Of a stretch of 64,000 nt of DNA, positions 29,841-36,881 are shown piece by piece. Positions within the stretch are counted from its first letter, which is position 1. Every line of letters starts with the position of its first letter. The notes beneath the pieces are model-generated. The model searched no databases and was not told where the DNA came from. It was given only the letters and a program-made list of their open reading frames with translations. A program made the translations under genes and the position numbers. The stretch is from NCBI RefSeq assembly GCF_001699815.1, contig NZ_MCGB01000061.1, positions 62,001-126,000 on the forward strand, written 5' to 3'. Origin of the DNA: Ralstonia pickettii. GTDB taxonomy: Bacteria; Pseudomonadota; Gammaproteobacteria; Burkholderiales; Burkholderiaceae.

Positions 29841-31547
29841 ATGCTGCGCAGCCTCACCATCCGCGATTTCGTCATCGTTCACGCGCTGGATCTCGATCTG
29901 GCCGACGGCTTTACCGTGTTCACGGGCGAGACGGGCGCGGGCAAATCCATCCTGATCGACGCACTCGCACTCACGCTGGGCGAGCGCGCCGATGCGGCCG
30001 TCGTGCGCGAAGGCGCGCCGCGTGCCGACATCACCGCCGAGTTCGACGTGCATCCGCATGTGGCCGCATGGCTGGAGGCGCACGAACTGCACGACGACGA
30101 GGGCGTGATCCTGCTGCGCCGCACGGTCGATGCCGCCGGCCGCAGCAAAGCCTTCATCAACGGCGCGGCAGTCACGCTGGCGCAGTTGCGCGAAGTAGGC
30201 GAGCAACTGGTCGACATCCACGGCCAGCATGCCCATCAACTGCTGCTCAAGACGGATGCGCAGCGCAGCCTGCTCGACGCCCACGCAGGCCTGGAAGGTG
30301 CCGTGCGCGTCGTCAGCGAGCACTTCCGCGAATGGCACGCCGTGGTGCGCGCACGCGAAGCCGCCGAGCAGCAGTCGCGCGAAGCCCAGCTCGAACGCGA
30401 GCGCATCGAATGGCAGGTCAACGAATTGCAGAAGCTCGCCCCCCAACCCGGCGAGTGGGAAGAGGTCCAGGCCGAGCACCACCGTCTGTCACACGCAGCC
30501 AGCCTGATCGAAGGCACGCGCGCGGCGCTGGATGGCTTGTCCGAATCGGAAGGTGCGGTGCTCACGCAACTGGGCACGACGCTCCATACGCTGCGTGAAC
30601 TGGCCGAGATCGATCCGGCGCTTGCCGATGTCCTGGCCGCGCTGGAGCCGGCCGAGGTGCAGATCCAGGAAGCGGTGCATACGCTCGCTCGCTATGCCGA
30701 TCGCGCGGAACTGGATCCGGACCGCCTGGCCGAAGTCGATGCGCGCATGCAGGCCCTGCACACGATGGCGCGCAAATACCGCGTGGCTCCTGAAACGCTG
30801 CCGGCTGAACTGGCGGAGCGCCAGGCGCAACTCGCTGCGCTGCAAGCCGCGTCCGATCTGGATGCGCTGCAGGCGCAGGAAGCGCAAACCCACGCCGCCT
30901 ATATGAGGGTGGCGCAATCGCTGTCGCGCGACCGAGCCAAGGCAGCACGCGAGTTGGCCGACGCCGTGACCGGCGCCATGCAAGGGCTCTCGATGGCCGG
31001 CGGGCGCTTCGACATCACACTGCACGCGTTGGAACATGGCGGCGCAGCGGGGCTGGAACAAGTCGAATTTCTCGTCGCTGGGCATGCGGGCGTGTCGCCG
31101 CGGCCGTTGGCGAAGGTCGCCTCGGGCGGCGAACTGGCGCGGATCAGCCTGGCCATCTCGGTGATTGCCAGCGAAGCGAGCCCGACCCCCACGCTGATCT
31201 TCGACGAAGTGGATTCCGGCATCGGCGGAGCAGTCGCGGAAGTCGTGGGCCGACGCCTGCGCGAACTCGGCATGCGCCGCCAGGTGCTGTGCGTCACGCA
31301 CCTGCCCCAGGTGGCGGCGCTCGCCAATCACCACATTCAGGTCGCCAAGCAGACGGTGGCCGGCAGCACGCGCTCTGACCTCGTGGTCCTGGACGCCACG
31401 GGCCGCGTGGACGAGATCGCCCGCATGCTGGGCGGGGCGTCGCTCACCGACACCACGCGCCGCCATGCAGACGAGATGCTCGCCGCAGGCCGTGCACAAT
31501 CGGCGCCAGAATCCTCGGCGCGGAAATCCCGCCGCGTGGCGCAGTGA
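29841..31547 (+). CDS. recN: DNA repair protein RecN
   Basis: A 568-residue SMC-like ATPase for double-strand-break repair. Walker A is FTGETGAGKSILIDALALTL (residues 28-47). A coiled-coil rich in Glu/Arg/Ala fills about residues 150-380. The C-terminal ASGGELARISLAI signature and the LIFDEVDSGIGGAVAEVVG Walker B complete the head. No LexA-type CTGT-N8-ACAG box is visible just upstream; it likely follows the nadK promoter. Confidence 0.95.
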   Translation: MLRSLTIRDFVIVHALDLDLADGFTVFTGETGAGKSILIDALALTLGERADAAVVREGAPRADITAEFDVHPHVAAWLEAHELHDDEGVILLRRTVDAAGRSKAFINGAAVTLAQLREVGEQLVDIHGQHAHQLLLKTDAQRSLLDAHAGLEGAVRVVSEHFREWHAVVRAREAAEQQSREAQLERERIEWQVNELQKLAPQPGEWEEVQAEHHRLSHAASLIEGTRAALDGLSESEGAVLTQLGTTLHTLRELAEIDPALADVLAALEPAEVQIQEAVHTLARYADRAELDPDRLAEVDARMQALHTMARKYRVAPETLPAELAERQAQLAALQAASDLDALQAQEAQTHAAYMRVAQSLSRDRAKAARELADAVTGAMQGLSMAGGRFDITLHALEHGGAAGLEQVEFLVAGHAGVSPRPLAKVASGGELARISLAISVIASEASPTPTLIFDEVDSGIGGAVAEVVGRRLRELGMRRQVLCVTHLPQVAALANHHIQVAKQTVAGSTRSDLVVLDATGRVDEIARMLGGASLTDTTRRHADEMLAAGRAQSAPESSARKSRRVAQ

Positions 31548-31640
31548 TCGCCTATACCGGAACCATTTCTGCCACTGCTGGCGCGAAGGTTCCGGCTGCA
31601 CCCGCCACAGACACCCACCATCGAATCCAAGGAGAACTTC

Positions 31641-32099
31641 ATGGCCCACATGGCCCAATCATCGGCTGCCCGCCCTCGATTCCTGCTGTCGTCCGCCAAG
31701 CCTGCGGTGGCGGTGGCTCTCGGCCTGTGCCTGCTGGCCGCGTGCAAGTCCGTGCCGGCCATTGATCCGGGCAAGCCGCCTGCCATGGACCCCGCCTCGG
31801 CCAACACCCAGCCGCCGGCTTCCGTGTCGGCTGCGCACAGTCTGGGCGACGTCATCATCGGCCTGAGCACGCCGACCACGTCGTCTGCCACCGTGCAAGG
31901 CCTGCTGGATGCTGCCGGCGCACGCGCAACGCCACGGCTGGCGTTTGCCGTGGTACGGCCGATGTCGGGCGGGTTCTGGGTGGTGCGCGCCAGTTCGGGC
32001 GATGCATCGGCCACGTTGGATGGCGCGGTGGCAGCGTTGCGCAGCACGCCCGGCATCGCTTCGGCCGACCCGGACCGCGTCGTGAAGATCCAACGCTGA
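31641..32099 (+). CDS. Lipoprotein resembling a stand-alone subtilase propeptide (I9-like)
   Basis: A 152-residue product with an AAGGAGA ribosome site before the ATG. The signal ends in a lipobox LLAAC (Cys35), predicting a lipid anchor. A Pro-rich linker follows (36-62), then about 85 residues that parallel the N-terminal propeptides of both downstream S8 proteases. RPMSGGFWVV here matches RAMSGGAHVV in the second protease, and GIASADPDRVVKIQ here matches FEYVAPDRILRP; spacing between the two motifs is similar. Known I9-type domains fold or inhibit subtilases, so this may be a membrane-tethered chaperone or inhibitor for its neighbours. The function is inferred. Confidence 0.75.
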   Translation: MAHMAQSSAARPRFLLSSAKPAVAVALGLCLLAACKSVPAIDPGKPPAMDPASANTQPPASVSAAHSLGDVIIGLSTPTTSSATVQGLLDAAGARATPRLAFAVVRPMSGGFWVVRASSGDASATLDGAVAALRSTPGIASADPDRVVKIQR

Positions 32100-32363
32100 A
32101 CCGCCGCAAGATCGCTCCACACTGTGAATCATCGGGCGCCGTCTGGCGTCCGGTTTCCAGCTTCACATCCCCTCACCCGGCCCGTATTCTGCTTCGGTTG
32201 CGGCGCACAGACCGGCTCTTTTCCGCTCGCAAACGTGATCGGCCATCGCCACCACACCAGGTGGGCGAGTCGCGTGCTACCTTTGGTTTTGTGTAACGGT
32301 GTGTCAACGATCACATCGTGACGACGTTTCTCATGACAACGAGACACCACGGAGCACGTGCTG

Positions 32364-34007
32364 ATGACCCCCTCCCTCTTCCGGTTGAAGTCTTGGCTCC
32401 GCGCAGGCGCCAGCCTTGCCTGTGTTGCCTGGGTGGCGAGCAGCCAATTCGCCACAGCTGCCACACCGCAGCCGCAATACACCGGTGACCTGATCATCAA
32501 ATGGCGCGACGACACGAGCGGCACGCGCAAGACGCTCTCGGCCAGCGAGGCGAGCAACCGCTTGCTGTCGGTCGCGCAGGCCGCGGGTAGCACGCTGCAG
32601 GTCAAGCGCACGCTGGCCACCAACGCGCAACTCATGCGCACCGGCCTGACCGACGCCGCGAGCATCCAGGCCACCGTCGACAAGATCGCGCAGGACGCCC
32701 GCGTGGCCTATGTGGTGCCCGATCGCATCCTGCGGCCCAACACCGTTCCGAACGATCCGCTGTTCGCCACGCAGAACAACCTGGCCGCGCCGGCGCTGGT
32801 GCCGGGCGGCATCAACGCGGCCGCGGCATGGAGCATCACGCAGGGCTCGACGGGCATCGTGGTGGCGGTGGTCGATACCGGCTACACCGATCACCCCGAT
32901 CTGTCCCCCAAGATCCTGCCGGGCTACAACTTCATCTCGGACCCGGCGCGCGCGGGTAACTCCTTTGGCCGAGGAACGGACGCGCACGACCTAGGCGACA
33001 TCGTTACGTCAGCTGACGTTCCCAAGATTTCCGGCTGCACGACCAATGACATTAGCAATCCGCCTGCAAGTAGCTGGCACGGCACCGAGGTCAGCAGCGT
33101 GCTCGCCGCCCAGACAAACAATGCGCTCGATATCGCGGGGGTCGGCTGGAACACGCCGATCGTGCCGGTACGCGTGTCGGGCAAGTGCGGTGCGCTGCTG
33201 TCGGACACGGTCGACGGCATGTTGTGGGCGGGCGGCATCAACGTGTCTGGCGTGCCGGCCAACGCCAACCCGGCGCGTGTTGTGAACGTGAGCCTGGGCA
33301 GCGTTGGCCAATGTTCGGCCGCAGAACAAGACGCAGTGAATCAGTTGGCCGCACGCGGCACCATCGTCGTAGCTGCTGCCGGCAACGAAGCCGCGCAGAC
33401 CGTTGACGCACCGGCCAATTGCTCAGGAGCGATCGCCGTCACCGCGCACGTCGACAGCGGCGAGAACGCCAGCTACGCGAACGTGGGGCCGCAGGTGGCG
33501 CTGTCCGCGCCGGGGGGTGGCTGCGGCAACTCGAAGGTCGTAACAACGACAAATCCCGCGACTTGTGCGGAGCCCGTTTCCGTCATCCAGGCCGACTCCA
33601 ACGATGGCACACAAAGCGTCGGCAACCCCACGGTCAAGTCGGTGGCAGGTACAAGTTTCTCGACACCGGAAACCGCCGGCACTATCGCGCTGATGCTTAG
33701 CGTGCAACCCCAGTTGTCGAACGCGCAGATATTGGCTGGCCTGAAGCAGACCGCGCGGCCGCACCCGAGCGGCACGTTTTGCGCCGTAAACACCGGCATC
33801 TGCGGCGCAGGCCTGCTGGATACCGCCGGTGCCGTCGGCTATGCCCAGAACACGGCCCCGGCTGGCGCGGGCAGTGGCACGACGGGGTCGGGGGGATCGA
33901 CCGGGGGTACTAGCAGCGGTGGCGGTGGTGCCATTCCGCTGGCCGGTGCCGCCCTGCTGCTGGCGGCTGGCATGGCCGGTGGTCGCCGTCGCCTAAAGGC
34001 GCCTTAA
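32364..34007 (+). CDS. Secreted S8 subtilisin-like protease with GlyGly-CTERM tail (first copy)
   Basis: A 547-residue preproprotease. Signal peptide about 1-32; I9-like propeptide 38-125; catalytic domain about 130-495 with Asp171 (VVAVVDTGYTDHPDL), His239 (SSWHGTEVSS), Asn341 (AAAGNE oxyanion hole) and Ser431 (VAGTSFSTPETAG). The usual PHVAG after the serine is PETAG here. Paired cysteines occur near 225, 275 and 470-480. The C-terminus has a Gly/Ser spacer (508-522), a hydrophobic helix (523-539) and RRR: a GlyGly-CTERM sorting tail. ATG 32364 is preferred over GTG 32358 because GGAG at 32351 is correctly spaced from it. Confidence 0.92.
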   Translation: MTPSLFRLKSWLRAGASLACVAWVASSQFATAATPQPQYTGDLIIKWRDDTSGTRKTLSASEASNRLLSVAQAAGSTLQVKRTLATNAQLMRTGLTDAASIQATVDKIAQDARVAYVVPDRILRPNTVPNDPLFATQNNLAAPALVPGGINAAAAWSITQGSTGIVVAVVDTGYTDHPDLSPKILPGYNFISDPARAGNSFGRGTDAHDLGDIVTSADVPKISGCTTNDISNPPASSWHGTEVSSVLAAQTNNALDIAGVGWNTPIVPVRVSGKCGALLSDTVDGMLWAGGINVSGVPANANPARVVNVSLGSVGQCSAAEQDAVNQLAARGTIVVAAAGNEAAQTVDAPANCSGAIAVTAHVDSGENASYANVGPQVALSAPGGGCGNSKVVTTTNPATCAEPVSVIQADSNDGTQSVGNPTVKSVAGTSFSTPETAGTIALMLSVQPQLSNAQILAGLKQTARPHPSGTFCAVNTGICGAGLLDTAGAVGYAQNTAPAGAGSGTTGSGGSTGGTSSGGGGAIPLAGAALLLAAGMAGGRRRLKAP

Positions 34008-34176
34008 GACGCATTCAGCGCCCGCGCCTCCAAAAAGGCGCCTCCGCTTTTCGCGTGTAACGCCGCGCGGGACGCGGCTCTTGGCCGGTTACGTTGATTG
34101 GTTGGACCGCACGTGCGATTTCAAATAGATATAAAAATTACTAAACAACGCAGTTAGCCTGTTTAAGGTGGGAAAC

Positions 34177-34200
34177 GCGCAATTCTTGTGATAATTGCGC
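34177..34200. promoter_or_regulatory. Inverted repeat upstream of the second S8 protease
   Basis: GCGCAATT-cttgtgat-AATTGCGC is a perfect 8+8 inverted repeat about 32 bp before the ATG at 34232, in AT-rich DNA that also holds promoter-like TAGATATAAAAA (about 34126). It may be an operator or a 5' UTR hairpin. Confidence 0.45.
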
Positions 34201-34231
34201 CTCCGTTTCCTACAACAACAGGGTTAACTAC

Positions 34232-36178
34232 ATGAAGTCGATTGCCCAGGGGGGTATCGTCCGCGCGCTGGTCGCGCTCGGACTGGTTTCGTATCAAGCT
34301 GCGCCGGCGCTGGCCGGCGGCGATACAGCAAACGCAGGCGCCCAAACACAGTGGGTGTCGCAGTTGATCGTCAAGGAAAAGAGCGGCGCCAATGGCGCTC
34401 TCCAATTGCAATCCGCAGAACCAGACGGGCGCATCATGCGAGTCGACGTTGCGACGGTGCAACGCTGGTCTGCCGCCGCACAGCTGCCCGTGACGTACAA
34501 GCGCGCCATGTCGGGCGGCGCCCATGTGGTGACGCTGCCTAGCACCATGACGCTGGATGACGCCCAAGCCGTGGCGCAGCGCATGGCCGCGACCGGCCAG
34601 TTCGAATATGTTGCGCCTGACCGCATCCTGCGCCCGGCATTCACACCATCGGCTGCATGGTTCAGTTCCCAATGGAACCTGATGGCCACGAACGCAACGA
34701 TCACCACCATCCCGAATTCCAGTGGCCCGTTGCAGCCGGCCAGCGGAACCGCTGTGGGCGGAGCCAACCTGACGACCGCGTGGGACACGACCACCGGGTC
34801 GAATACGGTCAATGTCGCAATCGTCGACACCGGCATCCTCAGCCATGCCGACCTTACGGGCGCCAAGATAAACCCGGGTTCCAACTTCATCACCAATACG
34901 TTCAGAAACAACTCGGGCGACAGCATCGGGACGGACCCGGGCGACGCGATCACCGCTACGGACATCACCAACAACCCGACGGTTTGTAACGGTGCGACGC
35001 CCTCCAATAGTTCGTGGCACGGCACCTTTGTGACAGGTCTGGTCGCTGCGCAGCACAGCGGGACTCGTGTCGCAGGCATTGCCCCGGGCGTTGGTGTCCA
35101 GATGGCACGCGCCCTCGGCCGTTGCGGGGGCGCCGAGTCGGACATCATCGATGCGGTTACATGGGCAAGCGGCGGTGTCGTAGGCCGCATCTCCCCCAGC
35201 GTCAACCCGACACCCGCAAAGGTCATCAACATGAGCCTGGGCGGCACCGGAAGTTGTGACCTGCCCATGCAAACCGCCATCACCAACGCGCGCAATCGCG
35301 GCGCGGTGATCGTGGTCGCTACCGGCAACGAGAGCGCATCGGCAATCGATTCACCGGCCAACTGCACGGGAACCATCGCCGTCACGGCCCATACGCTGGA
35401 GGGCGACAAGGCGACCTACGCCAACGTGGGGACGGGTACCACGCTGAGCGCTCCTGGCGGCGGCAATGGTGCCGTGGTCAACGGTTTGGGGGCTCTGATC
35501 GCGTCGCTCTCGAACACTGGCACCACCAGTGCCGGTTCCCCCGGCTACTCGGGCGAAGCCGGTACTTCCATGGCTACGCCACACGTGGCAGGCGTTGCTG
35601 CCCTGATGCTGTCGGTCAACAGTGCCCTGACACCAGATCAAATTGCCACCGTCCTTAAACAGTCGGCTCGGCCATTCCCGGCGGGCACATACTGCGCAAC
35701 GCATGCGGGTGTCTGCGGCGCGGGCATGCTCGATGCCGGTGCCGCCGTTGCGCTGGCGAAAGGCAATCCGAGTGTGCATGCATCGACGTCGGCAAGCGCA
35801 GTGGTCGCAAACAACGCGGTCACGCTCACAGCGACCGGCAGTGCAGGCCTCGTCAACACCATCACGAGCGTGCAGTGGGCGCAGACTTCTGGGCCATCCG
35901 TCAGCCTTACCACAGCCGGCCCCGATAGCAACGGCAATTACACCGCCACATTCACGCCGTCCGCGGCGGGCACCTACGCCTTCAACGTCACGTTGACGAG
36001 CAACACCGGCGCGACCGCCACGGATACCGCGAACGTGACAGTCACTGCAGCAGCCAGCGCCAACACCCCGCCTGCTGCGACCTCCAGCGGCGGCGGTGGC
36101 GGTGGCGCCATCGGTCTGGCCGGCGCAGCATTGCTGCTGGCCGCCGGTTTGGCCGGTCGTCGGCGTCGCGCTAAGTAA
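34232..36178 (+). CDS. Secreted S8 subtilisin-like protease with PKD-like domain and GlyGly-CTERM tail (second copy)
   Basis: A 648-residue paralogue of the preceding protease. Signal peptide 1-28; I9-like propeptide 40-135; catalytic domain about 145-510 with Asp199 (VNVAIVDTGILSHADL), His263 (SSWHGTFVTG), Asn366 (VATGNE) and Ser446 (EAGTSMATPHVAG, fully canonical). A PKD/Ig-like beta domain covers about 513-606 (VQWAQTSGPSVSLT, AGTYAFNVTLTSNTG), absent from the first copy. The tail is a poly-Gly stretch (620-625), a hydrophobic helix and RRRRAK: GlyGly-CTERM. A strong terminator follows at 36196. Confidence 0.93.
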   Translation: MKSIAQGGIVRALVALGLVSYQAAPALAGGDTANAGAQTQWVSQLIVKEKSGANGALQLQSAEPDGRIMRVDVATVQRWSAAAQLPVTYKRAMSGGAHVVTLPSTMTLDDAQAVAQRMAATGQFEYVAPDRILRPAFTPSAAWFSSQWNLMATNATITTIPNSSGPLQPASGTAVGGANLTTAWDTTTGSNTVNVAIVDTGILSHADLTGAKINPGSNFITNTFRNNSGDSIGTDPGDAITATDITNNPTVCNGATPSNSSWHGTFVTGLVAAQHSGTRVAGIAPGVGVQMARALGRCGGAESDIIDAVTWASGGVVGRISPSVNPTPAKVINMSLGGTGSCDLPMQTAITNARNRGAVIVVATGNESASAIDSPANCTGTIAVTAHTLEGDKATYANVGTGTTLSAPGGGNGAVVNGLGALIASLSNTGTTSAGSPGYSGEAGTSMATPHVAGVAALMLSVNSALTPDQIATVLKQSARPFPAGTYCATHAGVCGAGMLDAGAAVALAKGNPSVHASTSASAVVANNAVTLTATGSAGLVNTITSVQWAQTSGPSVSLTTAGPDSNGNYTATFTPSAAGTYAFNVTLTSNTGATATDTANVTVTAAASANTPPAATSSGGGGGGAIGLAGAALLLAAGLAGRRRRAK

Positions 36179-36195
36179 GCCTATTTGTACTTTCG

Positions 36196-36226
36196 GCCCG
36201 CGTCTTCATTGGACGCGGGCATTTTT
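36196..36226 (+). terminator. Rho-independent terminator after the protease genes
   Basis: GCCCGCGTC (36196-36204), a 7-base loop, GACGCGGGC (36212-36220), then ATTTTT. The nine-bp GC-rich stem with U-tract ends the plus-strand protease transcript before the convergent rhombosortase gene. Confidence 0.88.
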
Positions 36227-36266
36227 CCCCCTCCTGCTTTAACCCCTCCGGCGTTCCGCTGCTCAC

Positions 36267-36881
36267 CTATGCAGCCGATTGTCTGCGAAGACCCCACTCC
36301 CCCAGCACCCACACCAGCAATCCGCTCACCGCACCAAACGCATGAGCGATGCGCACCACGCCAAACCCCCAGTGCGGGTCATAGGCGACGGGCGACAGCC
36401 ACGATTGCTCGAGCCACACTTTCACCAGCACGCCCACACACAGCGCCACGCCAATCCAGCGCGAGAAGCGATCTTCGGCCCCGTCGGCGGACGGTTTCAG
36501 CAGCCGCAGCCCGCCCCATGCCGCCAGACCATGCAGCGCGCCAGAGAGCCCGCCGTACCACTGCACCGTCGGCCGAGTGAGCAAAGCGATCTGTACGAGC
36601 ACGCCGCACACCACCAGCGCTCCAACGATGGCTTGCGGCCGCAACACGCGCGCCAGCAGCAGGATGAGCCCCACCGCGGCCATTGCATCCGCCAACCAAT
36701 GCCACGTATCCAGATGCACCCACATGGCGGTCACGATGCGCCACCACTGCCCCGCGCGCACAGCCTCGCGTTGATACAGCCCGAACGCGTACAGCCACGG
36801 CACGAACGAGAACGCCGCCGACAGCGCAGCCACAACGGCGCACGCGCCCCATGTGTGCAGCGCGTGCCGATGCGCCGTCAT
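36267..36881 (-). CDS. rrtA: Rhombosortase (rhomboid-family intramembrane serine protease)
   Basis: A 204-residue polytopic membrane protein with about six hydrophobic segments. The rhomboid nucleophile is Ser113 in YGGLSGALHGL and the general base His180 in RIAHAFGAVSGLL. An HLDTWHWLADAMA segment (residues 56-68) corresponds to the rhomboid family's conserved His-rich region. Length and motifs fit the rhombosortase branch that cleaves GlyGly-CTERM tails. Two such substrates lie immediately next door on plus. The ATG overlaps the glnE TGA (ATGA), so translation is probably coupled to glnE. Confidence 0.87.
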   Translation of the reverse strand: MTAHRHALHTWGACAVVAALSAAFSFVPWLYAFGLYQREAVRAGQWWRIVTAMWVHLDTWHWLADAMAAVGLILLLARVLRPQAIVGALVVCGVLVQIALLTRPTVQWYGGLSGALHGLAAWGGLRLLKPSADGAEDRFSRWIGVALCVGVLVKVWLEQSWLSPVAYDPHWGFGVVRIAHAFGAVSGLLVWVLGEWGLRRQSAA

